A DNA stretch of 64,000 nt, from positions 1-64,000 of the forward strand of contig JAEYYR010000001.1 in NCBI GenBank assembly GCA_023428375.1. Direction: 5' to 3'. Numbering within the stretch: position 1 is the stretch's first letter; each line of letters opens with the position of its first letter. Position numbers and translations under genes: made by a program. This stretch comes from a bacterium. GTDB taxonomy: Bacteria > Babelota > Babeliae > Babelales > Babelaceae. The notes under the pieces are model-generated. The model was not told the origin of the DNA. It was given only the letters and a program-made list of their open reading frames with translations, and ran no database searches. Shown here piece by piece: positions 34,949 to 43,944 of this stretch.

Positions 34949-37339
34949 ATGGATAGAGAAACAGCATCAAATACGTACTTGGCGCTTTTGCCTCTTAAAA
35001 ATGTTGTTATTCTCCCAAAAAGCATAACACCCATTATTGTTGGCAGAAAAACATCAATCGAAGCCGTCGAATACGCCTTAAAAACAGATAAAACTATATT
35101 TATTACTGCTCAAAAAAATCCTGACGTTGAAACACCACAAGAAGATGACTTGTTTGCTTATGGCACAAGAGCTATAATTCTTCAAGTTGAACGTATGCCC
35201 AAAGGAGCTCTTAAGATCCTTGTAGAAGGCATCAATCGTTGCAAAATCGATCGTTTTGATCCCACAGAAGAATTTCTGGCTGCTTATGTTGAAGATGTCC
35301 CAACAACAAGCAATGAAAAAAACATTGAATTAGAAGCGATTTGGCGTCATCTTCAATCGTTATACACCGCATACTTGCAAATAAACAACAAAGCTCCAGC
35401 TGATCTTATGGCGATGGTTAAAACCGCTGAAGACATGGACGCTATTGCAGATACTCTTGCAGTGCATATCAACTTATCTTTCGATGAACGTCAAAATATA
35501 CTTGAAATAAACGATCTGAAAGAACGTTTACTGAAATTATCTACGCTTTTGCAAAAAGAAATTACCATTTCTGAGACTGAAGAACGTATTCGTGGTCGTG
35601 TACAAACACAGGTTGAAAAAAATCAACGCGAATATTATTTAACAGAACAAATCAAAGCAATCCAAAAAGAATTGGGTCGTGAAGATCAATCAGCTGAACT
35701 TGCCCAACTACGCGGCAAAATCAAAGGATTGGGATTGACGCTTGAAGCACAAGAAAAAGTTGATAAAGAAATCAAACGACTTGAGCAAATGCCGCCTATG
35801 TCCGCAGAAGCAGCAGTAAGCCGTCATTACATTGATTGGATCATTTCACTTCCTTGGAGCAAAGTAAGTAAAGATACTATTAGTCTTGAGACAGCTGAAA
35901 AAATACTCAATAAACGTCATGCTGGACTTGGAAAAATTAAAGAACGTATTATCGAATTCTTGGCTGCCAAGAAATTTTCATCTTCGTTAAAACGTTCCCC
36001 GATTATTTGCCTTGCTGGTCCTCCAGGTGTGGGTAAAACTTCTCTTGCAGAATCCATAGCAGAAAGTCTCGGTCGAGAATTTGTACGCATATCATTAGGT
36101 GGCGTGCGTGACGAAGCAGAAATTCGTGGTCATCGCCGTACCTATATTGGCGCATTGCCTGGTAAGATCATTCAAGCCATGAAAAAGGCAAAATACACAA
36201 ATCCTGTGATTTTGCTTGATGAGATTGATAAATTAACTCATGACATGAGTGGCGATCCTGCATCAGCATTGCTTGAAGTGTTGGATCCAGAACAAAACAA
36301 ATCATTCGTAGATCATTTCCTTGAAATCGAATACGACTTATCAAAAGTGATGTTTATTGCTACGGCAAATCATATTGATAACATTCCGTATGCATTATTT
36401 GATCGTATGGAAATTATTCAATTATCCGGATACACCGAAGCTGAAAAATTAAGTATCGCTAAAGATTTCTTGCTCCCGAAAAATCTTAAAGAATATGGCT
36501 TAAAGCCTAAGCAGATTAAAATCAGCGATGAGATTATTCTTAAATTAATCAATAGCTATTCAAAAGAATCTGGCGTTCGTCAGCTTGATCGCTTAATTGC
36601 AAAATTGATGCGTAAAGCAATTCAGGTATTGTTAAAGAACGAATCTGCTAAATCGATTACTATCGATAACAAGTACATCAAAGAATGGCTCGGTAATCCC
36701 AAATTTAAAAAAGCAAACATCGAAGTACATACCAAAAAAATTGGTCTTGCTACAGGTCTTGCTTGGACAGAATTAGGAGGCGACATCTTGGAAATCGAAT
36801 CGACCATTTTGCCTGGAAAAGGTGGAATGACCTTGACGGGTCAACTTGGTGAGGTTATGCAAGAATCTGCACAAGCAGCTTTGAGTTATATTCGTTCTCG
36901 TGCAAGTGAATTAGGCTTGAAGAGTTCATTCTATGCAAACAAAGACATTCACGTTCACATCCCTGAAGGTGCGACCCCTAAAGATGGTCCATCAGCGGGT
37001 ATAACCATGTGTTTAGCATTAGTTTCTGCATTAACCAAAAATCCGATCCGGGGCGACATTGCAATGACAGGTGAAATAACCTTACGTGGCCGTGTACTCG
37101 GTGTTGGTGGCTTGAAAGAAAAGATACTTGCTGCAAAACAACATGACATTAAAACCGTTCTTGTTCCATTAGAAAATAAAGAAGATATCGAAGAATTCTT
37201 GCCAGAGATTGGTCCTGAAATTACTATTATCTATGTTGATCACATGGATGACGTTTTAAAACAAGCGTTAACAAAAAATCCATTTGTGAAAAACATGAAA
37301 GTTACTTCTGTTAAAAAAACTAAAAAGGCTTCATCATGA
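34949..37339 (+). CDS. lon: ATP-dependent protease Lon
   Basis: A 796-aa LonA protein of normal length. It has the N-terminal substrate-binding domain (LPLKNVVILPKSITPIIVG), a coiled-coil region (QVEKNQREYYLTEQIKAIQ), an AAA module with GPPGVGKTS and ILLDEIDKL, and a C-terminal Ser-Lys protease domain with DGPSAG and GGLKEKILAAKQ. It degrades damaged and regulatory proteins in the cytoplasm. Its stop codon overlaps the start of a small lipoprotein gene (ATGA), so the two are translationally coupled. Confidence 0.97.
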   Translation: MDRETASNTYLALLPLKNVVILPKSITPIIVGRKTSIEAVEYALKTDKTIFITAQKNPDVETPQEDDLFAYGTRAIILQVERMPKGALKILVEGINRCKIDRFDPTEEFLAAYVEDVPTTSNEKNIELEAIWRHLQSLYTAYLQINNKAPADLMAMVKTAEDMDAIADTLAVHINLSFDERQNILEINDLKERLLKLSTLLQKEITISETEERIRGRVQTQVEKNQREYYLTEQIKAIQKELGREDQSAELAQLRGKIKGLGLTLEAQEKVDKEIKRLEQMPPMSAEAAVSRHYIDWIISLPWSKVSKDTISLETAEKILNKRHAGLGKIKERIIEFLAAKKFSSSLKRSPIICLAGPPGVGKTSLAESIAESLGREFVRISLGGVRDEAEIRGHRRTYIGALPGKIIQAMKKAKYTNPVILLDEIDKLTHDMSGDPASALLEVLDPEQNKSFVDHFLEIEYDLSKVMFIATANHIDNIPYALFDRMEIIQLSGYTEAEKLSIAKDFLLPKNLKEYGLKPKQIKISDEIILKLINSYSKESGVRQLDRLIAKLMRKAIQVLLKNESAKSITIDNKYIKEWLGNPKFKKANIEVHTKKIGLATGLAWTELGGDILEIESTILPGKGGMTLTGQLGEVMQESAQAALSYIRSRASELGLKSSFYANKDIHVHIPEGATPKDGPSAGITMCLALVSALTKNPIRGDIAMTGEITLRGRVLGVGGLKEKILAAKQHDIKTVLVPLENKEDIEEFLPEIGPEITIIYVDHMDDVLKQALTKNPFVKNMKVTSVKKTKKASS

Positions 37340-37539
37340 AAAAAATGATTTGCGGATTATTCCTTGGCATGTTACTTGTAACCGCACCTGGTTGCTGGCG
37401 CAAGAAAAAATGCTGTTCCATTCACGAAGAAACTGTTGAATATGTAGAACATACCAACGATCGTGTATCTGGTCCTGCTGGATGGGGAACGACAGAAGAA
37501 GAACTTGAAGAAAGTGAACTTGTAGAAGTTCTTAAATAA
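37336..37539 (+). CDS. Small lipoprotein coupled to lon
   Basis: A 67-aa product with a signal peptide and a lipobox-like end (LLVTAPGC, Cys at 20), then WRKKKCCSIHEETVEYVEH and an acidic tail (TTEEELEESELVEVLK). It is probably lipid-anchored. It starts inside the lon stop codon (ATGA overlap) and has a terminator after it. It resembles the next small gene (WRKKC and EYVE in both), so the two are probably paralogues. Function unknown. Confidence 0.7.
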   Translation: MKKMICGLFLGMLLVTAPGCWRKKKCCSIHEETVEYVEHTNDRVSGPAGWGTTEEELEESELVEVLK

Positions 37540-37541
37540 TT

Positions 37542-37569
37542 AAAGGGAAGCTCCGGCTTCCCTTTTTTT
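37542..37569 (+). terminator. Terminator of the lon operon
   Basis: The stem GGGAAGC/GCTTCCC closes a TCCG loop, is flanked by A-T pairs and is followed by seven T. Confidence 0.94.
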
Positions 37570-37637
37570 CTTGCGGATTTTGTCAACTCTTTTTTACACT
37601 AAGCTTGAACTTATTAACACTTTAAGGGAGAGAGTCC

Positions 37638-37877
37638 ATGAAAAAAGGATTATTACTCACGATCGCTGCATGTATTGCATTACTTCCAGCTTGTTGTCAT
37701 CATGACTGGTGTTTCTGGAGAAAAAAATGCAACCGTAACGATTGCGAACGTACAGAATACGTAGAAACTCGTCATGAAGAAGTAGAAGGTTGCAAAACTG
37801 GTTCATGCCGCCGCTTACGCGCTGACGAACCAAAGCGCGTAGAACATCGCTATGTTCGTAGCAGCAACAACTACTAA
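37638..37877 (+). CDS. Small Cys-rich lipoprotein
   Basis: A 79-aa product with signal peptide and lipobox LLPAC (Cys at 19), then CHHDWCFWRKKCNRNDC, TEYVETRHEE and a basic end (RRLRADEPKRVEHRYVRS). It shares WRKK-C and EYVE with the lon-linked lipoprotein but is basic rather than acidic at the end. AGGGAGAGAGTCC precedes the ATG. It is a single gene between two terminators. Function unknown. Confidence 0.7.
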   Translation: MKKGLLLTIAACIALLPACCHHDWCFWRKKCNRNDCERTEYVETRHEEVEGCKTGSCRRLRADEPKRVEHRYVRSSNNY

Positions 37878-37896
37878 TTAATAAATTAGTTAAATA

Positions 37897-37925
37897 AAAA
37901 GGCGCTCTTTTAAAGGGCGCCTTTT
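37897..37925 (+). terminator. Terminator after the second small lipoprotein gene
   Basis: The stem AAAAGGCGCTC/GGGCGCCTTTT (one T-G pair) ends in four T then ATT. Confidence 0.85.
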
Positions 37926-37988
37926 ATTGTGCGTAAGCTGTGCTATACTAGGACAAATTAATTCATAAATGTCTAAATGTAGGATGCC

Positions 37989-38909
37989 ATGCTGTCGTTA
38001 GTGTTTGTACTCTATGCGTTATTCGGGCTCAGCTTTACCCTGGGCAAGCTCACCCTTTTGTATGCCCCACCATTTTTTATTATTGGTGCCCGCATGATTG
38101 TAGGTGGATTGGGTTTGATAAGTTTTATAATCGCGCGACACCGATTTACGTGTCATCCCATCAAAGAAGATTATCCATTATACGCGCAACTGATCTTATT
38201 TGGCGTATATTTGCCCTATTGCGCACGTTCATGGGCGCTGCAATATGTTCCTACAACTAAAGCAGCATTGATTTTTAATTTGGCTCCATTTTTTGCCGCA
38301 TTGTTTGCCTACTTCATTCACAAAGAACGACTCACCATTATGAAGGTGATCGGTCTTATTATCGGGTTTGTGGGTATGATTCCTCTTTTGAGTACCTCAT
38401 CGGCTGCAGAAGATGCGTGGTTTAATGCGGGTATATTTTCATTACCTGAATTAGCAATGGTGGGAGCAGTAATGTGCTTGAGTTATAACTTGATCATTAT
38501 GCAAACCTTAGTACGTCATCGCAATTGTCCTCCATACCTAGCGAATGCTATCGCTATGATGATGGGTGGACTCTTAGCTTTTGCAACCTCAGCAATTTTA
38601 GAAACTCCATGGCATATTGTTACACCACTTACTTTTGCTGCTTTGCTCGGAGTTCAAATCCTCATTAGCAATATGATTTGTGCAAACTTACAGGCTCATT
38701 TATTGAAGCATTACAGCACAACCTTTATGTCGTTTGCAAGCTTCTTATCGCCCCTTTTTACGGCAGTCTATGGTTGGTTATTATTAGGTGAAACCATTTC
38801 TTGGCACTTCTTTGCTTCATTTGTTATTGTCTTAAGCGGTTTAGCGATATATTACTTTGACGATTGGAAGAAGACGAGGCTCAAGGCTACCGGCGATTTC
38901 ATAGCATAA
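37989..38909 (+). CDS. EamA/DMT-family transporter
   Basis: A 306-aa protein with about ten membrane helices in two EamA repeats. Typical signatures are the first helix (LFGLSFTLGKLTLLYAPPFF), VPTTKAALIFNLAPFFAALFAY and, in the second half, FMSFASFLSPLFTAVYGWLLLGE. The family exports or imports amino acids, nucleotides or other metabolites; the substrate is not evident. TAGGATGCC precedes the ATG. It is a single gene upstream of tsf. Confidence 0.85.
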   Translation: MLSLVFVLYALFGLSFTLGKLTLLYAPPFFIIGARMIVGGLGLISFIIARHRFTCHPIKEDYPLYAQLILFGVYLPYCARSWALQYVPTTKAALIFNLAPFFAALFAYFIHKERLTIMKVIGLIIGFVGMIPLLSTSSAAEDAWFNAGIFSLPELAMVGAVMCLSYNLIIMQTLVRHRNCPPYLANAIAMMMGGLLAFATSAILETPWHIVTPLTFAALLGVQILISNMICANLQAHLLKHYSTTFMSFASFLSPLFTAVYGWLLLGETISWHFFASFVIVLSGLAIYYFDDWKKTRLKATGDFIA

Positions 38910-38979
38910 GGCCATTTGCCGAGATTTAATGCTTATGGCAAACTAATATATATTGTTATAACCCTCTTTAAGGATAACT

Positions 38980-39576
38980 ATGAGCAAAATTAGCTTAGAA
39001 CTTATTCAACAATTACGCGAACGTTCCGGCGTTGGCATGATGGATTGCAAAAAAGCTCTTGAAGAATCTAATGGCGACATTGAAAAAGCAGTCGAACTTT
39101 TGAGAAAAAAAGGCGCAGCTGTCTCTGAAAAACGTGGCGGAAATGCTACTTCTGAAGGTTTGGTACACGCATACATTCACCCTGGTGCACAAGTTGGTGT
39201 ATTGGTTGAATTGAATTGCGAAACAGACTTTGTTGCTCGCACTGAAGACGTTAAACAATTTGCACAAGATGTTTGTCTTCATATTGCAGCTTTCAAACCT
39301 AAATTTGTTGCTCCTGCTGATGTAACACCAGAAGTCGTTGAAACAGAAAAACGTATTTTCATGGAACAACTTGCAGCGACCAAAAAACCTGCAAATATTC
39401 TTGAACAGATTGTTGCTGGTAAATTAGATAAATTTTATGGTGAAGTTTGTTTAATCAAGCAACCATTTATCAAAAACGATCAAATCACCGTTGAAGATAG
39501 ATTAAAAGAATTGATGGCTAAAATGGGCGAAAACATTAAAATTCGTCGTTTTGTACGCTATGAAATTGGTGCATAA
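38980..39576 (+). CDS. tsf: Translation elongation factor Ts
   Basis: A 198-aa EF-Ts. It has the UBA-like N-terminus (IQQLRERSGVGMMDCKKALEE) and the core LVELNCETDFVARTEDVKQFA. It is the short form, lacking most of the second dimerisation subdomain present in the 283-aa E. coli protein, as in Thermus. EF-Ts recharges EF-Tu with GTP. It starts a tsf-pyrH-frr operon with gaps of two and nine bases. Confidence 0.95.
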   Translation: MSKISLELIQQLRERSGVGMMDCKKALEESNGDIEKAVELLRKKGAAVSEKRGGNATSEGLVHAYIHPGAQVGVLVELNCETDFVARTEDVKQFAQDVCLHIAAFKPKFVAPADVTPEVVETEKRIFMEQLAATKKPANILEQIVAGKLDKFYGEVCLIKQPFIKNDQITVEDRLKELMAKMGENIKIRRFVRYEIGA

Positions 39577-39578
39577 CC

Positions 39579-40277
39579 ATGAAAGCTCCAGTTTTAATTA
39601 AACTTTCTGGAGAATTATTAGCTTTGAATGGATCATTTGGCGAGCATATTGAAAAAATAGCTCGCCAAATTGCCTATGTAGCAAAACAGATTCCCGTTGC
39701 AGTAGTTATTGGTGGTGGCAATATTTTTCGTGGTTCACAACACGCAAAGTTATTTAATATTGAAACCCCTACTGGTCATACCATTGGAATGCTCGCAACT
39801 ACGATAAATGCTCTATTGCTCAATGATATCTTTAAGCGTCACGAAATTTCTCCAACGATATTAACCGCCTACGATTGTTCATTGCTTAGCAAAAATGTAA
39901 GCCACGATACAATTTCCGCATCGTTTAAAAAAGGCGAATGCATAATTTTTGCCGGTGGTATTGGCACGCCATACGTAACCACTGATACTGCAGCTATTAT
40001 TCGGGCGTTACAATGTCATGCGCAAGAAGTTTGGAAGATTACCAAAGTTGACGGCATCTACAATGATGATCCCCATAAAAATACCAACGCTAAACGCTAT
40101 GATCAGGTATCTTATACCGAAGCAATTGAAAAAAAACTTCGCATTTTAGACGCTACTGCGTTAAACTTAGCTCAAGAAAATAAAGTGCGCGTGAGAGTCT
40201 TTTCAATGTTTGAAAATGATTCAATTATGCAAGCGTACCATAACCCAGCCTATGGAAGCATACTTACAGACCTATAA
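39579..40277 (+). CDS. pyrH: UMP kinase
   Basis: A 232-aa protein of the amino-acid kinase fold with VLIKLSGELL at the start, VVIGGGNIFRG, FAGGIGTPYVTTDTAA and VDGIYNDDP, which are standard PyrH motifs. It phosphorylates UMP to UDP and is usually hexameric and regulated by GTP and UTP. It starts two bases after tsf and nine bases before frr. Confidence 0.95.
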   Translation: MKAPVLIKLSGELLALNGSFGEHIEKIARQIAYVAKQIPVAVVIGGGNIFRGSQHAKLFNIETPTGHTIGMLATTINALLLNDIFKRHEISPTILTAYDCSLLSKNVSHDTISASFKKGECIIFAGGIGTPYVTTDTAAIIRALQCHAQEVWKITKVDGIYNDDPHKNTNAKRYDQVSYTEAIEKKLRILDATALNLAQENKVRVRVFSMFENDSIMQAYHNPAYGSILTDL

Positions 40278-40286
40278 GAGGATGTC

Positions 40287-40874
40287 ATGTTAAAATTAGA
40301 TTACACCGAAGGTAGTAGTACAAAGCAATTTGAAAAAAATGTTGATGTGGCAATGGATACCCATATCAAACATTTTGAAAAAGAATTACTCAAAATTCGT
40401 ACGGGACGTGCTCACCCTTCATTAGTTGAAGATATCAAGGTACAGTGCTACGGCAATTTCATGAATTTAAAAGATATTGCAGCAATTACTGCACCAGATT
40501 TTAGCATGATCGTGGTACAACCGTGGGACAAAACGGTTCTTGCAGATATCGAAAAAGCATTAGGTACTTCTGACCTTGGCGTGACTCCACAAAACGATGG
40601 TAATATTATTCGTATCATTTTACCTAAAATGAGCTCAACCCGTCGTGATGAACTTATTAAGTCATTGCAAAAAAAACTTGAAGAATGTCGTATTTCAATT
40701 CGTAACGTGCGCAAAGATTTTCATAATTTGATTCGTGATAATGAAAAAGCGAAAAAAGTTTCAGAAGATTCAAGCCGTCGTTTACAAGATCTATTGCAGA
40801 AAATTACCGATAAGAATATCGAATTAGCTGACAAGCTGGGATCTAAGAAAGAAGAAGAAATCAAAAGCATCTAA
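40287..40874 (+). CDS. frr: Ribosome recycling factor
   Basis: A 195-aa protein, close to the normal 185. It has the typical LLKIRTGRAHPSLVEDIKV, ITAPDFSMIVVQPWDKTVL, and the C-terminal SIRNVRKDFHNLIRDNEKAKKVSED. It splits post-termination ribosomes with EF-G. AAGAGGATGTC precedes the ATG. It is the last gene of the tsf-pyrH-frr operon. The N-terminus is about ten residues longer than usual. Confidence 0.96.
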   Translation: MLKLDYTEGSSTKQFEKNVDVAMDTHIKHFEKELLKIRTGRAHPSLVEDIKVQCYGNFMNLKDIAAITAPDFSMIVVQPWDKTVLADIEKALGTSDLGVTPQNDGNIIRIILPKMSSTRRDELIKSLQKKLEECRISIRNVRKDFHNLIRDNEKAKKVSEDSSRRLQDLLQKITDKNIELADKLGSKKEEEIKSI

Positions 40875-40885
40875 TTAAAAGGGCT

Positions 40886-40913
40886 TTGATTGATCTAAAA
40901 ATTGTGCTAAAAT
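40886..40913 (+). promoter_or_regulatory. Sigma-70-type promoter of the tRNA-Lys/tRNA-Leu unit
   Basis: TTGATT and TAAAAT are separated by 16 bases, 36 bases before the tRNA-Lys 5' end, in the gap after frr. Confidence 0.5.
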
Positions 40914-40948
40914 ATGCGGTGTGTATATCTCCTTTGACATACCGCGAC

Positions 40949-41024
40949 GGGCTGCTAGCTTAATTGGTAGAGCAACAGACTCTTAATCTGCAGGTTCTTG
41001 GTTCGATTCCAAGGCAGCCCACCA
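40949..41024 (+). tRNA. tRNA-Lys (CTT)
   Basis: A 76-base cloverleaf with encoded CCA, acceptor stem GGGCTGC/GCAGCCC and anticodon loop CTCTTAA, giving CTT. It is the first of a tRNA pair upstream of tig. Confidence 0.96.
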
Positions 41025-41030
41025 TAAATT

Positions 41031-41117
41031 GCAAGAGTGGCGGAATTGGTAGACGCGCTGGACTTAGGATCCAGTATCTTAATCGATGTGGAGGTTCGAG
41101 TCCTCTCTCTTGCACCA
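41031..41117 (+). tRNA. tRNA-Leu (TAG)
   Basis: An 87-base class II tRNA with long variable arm, encoded CCA, acceptor stem GCAAGAG/CTCTTGC and anticodon loop CTTAGGA, giving TAG. It lies six bases after tRNA-Lys and 18 before the tig start. Confidence 0.96.
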
Positions 41118-41135
41118 TTAAAGGAGATGTACAAA

Positions 41136-42428
41136 ATGGTTAATTTTTCCCCTTTCATTCAGCTTCACGTCAACCCTTCTGCTGAATCACCTCTCAAAGC
41201 TACCCTTTTGGTAGCACAACCTATTATCGATACATTACACAATTACATTACCGAACTCATTCAGGGACAAGCCCGAGTTGATGGATTTGCGCCCGGACAA
41301 GCGCCCGTACAATACATAAAAACTGCTTATCAGCCGGTCGTTCAAGGTTACGTTAAAGAATTTTTATTAAGACATCCCATACGAAAATGTATTACTCAAG
41401 GTCTCCATCAATGTAAAATTATTGGTATTGGGGAACCATTACTAATTAGTTGCGAAATAGATCCTGCAAAAGAAGGCTGCTTTGAATTTATAGTAGCAGT
41501 ACTCCAACCACAACCGGTTGGTGATTGGCGAAAACTCTATTTAAAAGCGCCCGAACGTAAAAATTATAAAGATCTTGATCGTCAAGTTGAGTTATTTTTA
41601 AAAGAAGAATCAGAAAAAGCAACGTTACCTCAAGCTGATGCAATTCAGCCCGGGGATTGGGTTAATTTTGAATTATGTTTGCAATGTTCTTCACATGCTT
41701 GCTTGCAAGACATCATTGATACTTTGTGGATAAAGATTGGTGATGAAGATGCTGATCGCATAGCTCAAGAAACTTTTGTAGGAAAAAAAATTGGCGATAC
41801 TCTCTGTGGTTCTCAAGAATTTCTCCAAGAATATTTTGGGCATACTCCATGTTATAATGTGTGTATAACGATAAAAAATATTGTTTCGCCCTCCTATTTT
41901 TCTATTGAACAGTTTAAAAAGCAATTCAGACTAAAAACCGGTCGCGAATTACATCAAAAACTTATTGAAGTTTTCTCATTTAGAAACGATATTTCTCAAC
42001 GTCGTGAAACCATTGAAGCTGCATATAAGACATTGATGCCCAATTTCACCATAGATCTTTCTAACGATCTCATTGAGTATCAACAAGAAGCGGTTCTTGC
42101 AATTTTACGACTTAACCCTGATTATTATGTGTATAAAGCACAAAAAGATTTTAAAGAAAAAGTTCGTGGACTTGCGATAAAACAGCTTAAAGAATTGGCA
42201 ATCACAGATTATATTGCCTTGCATGAAAATATTCAGGTCACCGAAGAAGATATTCACTGTTATCTGAACCTATTAAAACGACCACGCACCAAAGAATTTA
42301 TTTATTTTGAGTTTCCAACATCCAAAGTTAATGGTCAAGAAGCAACCATTCCTGCCGAGTTATTACAACTGTATTGCTTACGTGAAAAAACTTTAAATGC
42401 TATTATTTATCAACTAACGAAAAAATAA
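41136..42428 (+). CDS. tig: Trigger factor-like chaperone
   Basis: The ATG at 41136 is chosen (AAAGGAG nine bases upstream); the frame runs back through tRNA-Leu only by chance. The 430-aa product has the ribosome-binding signature in modified form (VDGFAPGQAPVQYI for the usual GFRxGKxP), a divergent FKBP-like centre (GDWVNFELCL, then VGKKIGDTLCG) and a helical C-terminal arm (YQQEAVLAILRLNPDYYVYK). Trigger factor holds nascent chains at the ribosome exit. The FKBP active site looks eroded. It directly follows two tRNA genes. Confidence 0.78.
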   Translation: MVNFSPFIQLHVNPSAESPLKATLLVAQPIIDTLHNYITELIQGQARVDGFAPGQAPVQYIKTAYQPVVQGYVKEFLLRHPIRKCITQGLHQCKIIGIGEPLLISCEIDPAKEGCFEFIVAVLQPQPVGDWRKLYLKAPERKNYKDLDRQVELFLKEESEKATLPQADAIQPGDWVNFELCLQCSSHACLQDIIDTLWIKIGDEDADRIAQETFVGKKIGDTLCGSQEFLQEYFGHTPCYNVCITIKNIVSPSYFSIEQFKKQFRLKTGRELHQKLIEVFSFRNDISQRRETIEAAYKTLMPNFTIDLSNDLIEYQQEAVLAILRLNPDYYVYKAQKDFKEKVRGLAIKQLKELAITDYIALHENIQVTEEDIHCYLNLLKRPRTKEFIYFEFPTSKVNGQEATIPAELLQLYCLREKTLNAIIYQLTKK

Positions 42429-42460
42429 TTTTTCGCACAAGTTATGAATATAGGATGATT

Positions 42461-43381
42461 ATGATTGAACGTGAATTAGTTATTATTGGTGGTGGGCCAG
42501 CAGGACTCACCGCTGCCATATATTCTGCACGCGCAGGATTAAAACCTTTGCTTATTGAAGGTAAAATGCCCGGTGGACAACTTATGGGTACCACCTATGT
42601 AGAAAACTGGCCCGGTGACAAACAAATACTCGGTCCTCGTTTAATGATTGAGATGAGAGAACACGCCGCTCATTTTGGTACCGAGTTTTTGAGTGGAGAA
42701 ATTGTTGAAGCCAATCTTAAACAACGACCATTTTCTCTTACAACAAATGACGGAACAGTTATCAAGACTAAGTGTTTAATTATTGCTACCGGCGCAACCC
42801 ATAAGCATCTTGGTTGTCCTGGCGAGCAAGATTACTGGGGCAAGGGCGTAACAACTTGTGCGGTTTGCGATGGCGCATTCTACAAAGATAAAAAGGTGTT
42901 TATTGTAGGTGGCGGAGATACGGCCATGGAAGATGCGTCTTTTATGACTAATTTCACCAAGGATATCACGATTATTCATATTTTGGATAAATTGACCGCC
43001 TCTCATGCAATGCAAGAACGGATTCTCAAAAATCCGGATATTAAGATCATTTATAACTCGACTATCACCAACATTGAAGGTGATGGCAATCATGTAACCC
43101 ATGCCACCATTACCCATCAAGCAACGGGTGTTTCAGAACATACCCCTGTCGATGCCATTTTTGTGGCTATTGGGTTAAAGCCTAATACCAGTATATTTGT
43201 AAACCAGCTTGATCTTAATCCTTATGGTTATCTTTTACAGAAAGAACATACTCAAACCTCTATTCCTGGGGTATTTGCCGCAGGAGATGTGGTTGACTTC
43301 AGGTATAGGCAAGCTATCACTTCTGCAGGAAGCGGTTGCATGGCTGCATTGGATGCAGAGCGATATCTTAAAGGCTTATGA
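42461..43381 (+). CDS. trxB: Thioredoxin reductase
   Basis: The ATG at 42461 is chosen (AGGA five bases upstream) over the one at 42455, which overlaps that site. The 306-aa flavoprotein has the FAD motif GGGPAGLTAAIY, the redox pair CAVCDG, the NADPH-binding GGGDTAMEDA and the C-terminal FAAGDV. It reduces thioredoxin with NADPH. With dsbD in the same window it forms the electron path to exported disulfide proteins. Confidence 0.95.
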   Translation: MIERELVIIGGGPAGLTAAIYSARAGLKPLLIEGKMPGGQLMGTTYVENWPGDKQILGPRLMIEMREHAAHFGTEFLSGEIVEANLKQRPFSLTTNDGTVIKTKCLIIATGATHKHLGCPGEQDYWGKGVTTCAVCDGAFYKDKKVFIVGGGDTAMEDASFMTNFTKDITIIHILDKLTASHAMQERILKNPDIKIIYNSTITNIEGDGNHVTHATITHQATGVSEHTPVDAIFVAIGLKPNTSIFVNQLDLNPYGYLLQKEHTQTSIPGVFAAGDVVDFRYRQAITSAGSGCMAALDAERYLKGL

Positions 43382-43444
43382 TTGCAAACTTTCACATATC
43401 ATGTACACTTAAAATGCTGAATTTTGAACCATAAAGGCACGAGT

Positions 43445-43585
43445 ATGTCAGTTACTTATAATAAAAAGAAGAAAAAGCGTAATCGTAAACATGGTTTTCT
43501 TGCGCGCATGGCAACCCATGATGGACGCAAAATTATCAATCGTCGTCGCGCTAAAAAGCGTGTAAGACTCGCTGTTCACGCGTAA
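43445..43585 (+). CDS. rpmH: 50S ribosomal protein L34
   Basis: A 46-codon gene. The product starts MSVTYNKKKKKRNRKHGFLAR and ends with NRRRAKKRVRLAVHA; the core (RKHGFLARMATHDGRKI) is the L34 signature. It is strongly basic, as expected for a protein buried in 23S rRNA. AAAGGCACGAGT precedes the ATG. The rnpA gene follows after five bases, the standard rpmH-rnpA pair. Confidence 0.96.
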   Translation: MSVTYNKKKKKRNRKHGFLARMATHDGRKIINRRRAKKRVRLAVHA

Positions 43586-43590
43586 ATCAT

Positions 43591-43944
43591 ATGCCCCGCT
43601 TAGCTAGACTCCTTACTCAATGGCATAAAAAAGAGATTATTCATCTTTTTAGAACTGCTAAAAGAACAATAGTACATGCGGGGCTTGATATTCGTCTTGC
43701 CCCTCGATCTAATCCTGAATATTCTAGAATCTTAATTGTAATCTCAAAAAAAATCGGTTCCGCACCGGTCAGAAATCAATTAAGGCGTCGAATAAAATCT
43801 ATTTTTTATGAACTACAATTATATAAACAATCACATGATTGGCTTATTGTTACCCGTCCTGGTGCGGGCGAAGTTCCTTTTAATGAATTAAAAGAACTTA
43901 TAACAAAGGCTGCTCTTCAACAGCCGATACAGCACTCAAAGTAG
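43591..43944 (+). CDS. rnpA: Ribonuclease P protein component
   Basis: A 117-aa basic protein. The RNR-type motif (SAPVRNQLRRRIKSIFYE) and the end DWLIVTRPGAGEVPF identify RnpA. It binds RNase P RNA and helps mature tRNA 5' ends. It starts five bases after rpmH. Unlike the usual order, yidC does not follow; instead a convergent gene overlaps its last 47 bases. Confidence 0.92.
   Translation: MPRLARLLTQWHKKEIIHLFRTAKRTIVHAGLDIRLAPRSNPEYSRILIVISKKIGSAPVRNQLRRRIKSIFYELQLYKQSHDWLIVTRPGAGEVPFNELKELITKAALQQPIQHSK

Noticed and set aside
37897..37925. CRISPR-like repeats or other repeat arrays
   Set aside because: No spaced direct repeats were found anywhere in the window; the short repeated G/C-rich elements are terminators.
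41037..41135. Coding frame starting inside tRNA-Leu (MAELVDALDLGSS) joined to tig
   Set aside because: This is the known chance translation of tRNA-Leu; the ribosome site at 41120-41125 favours 41136.
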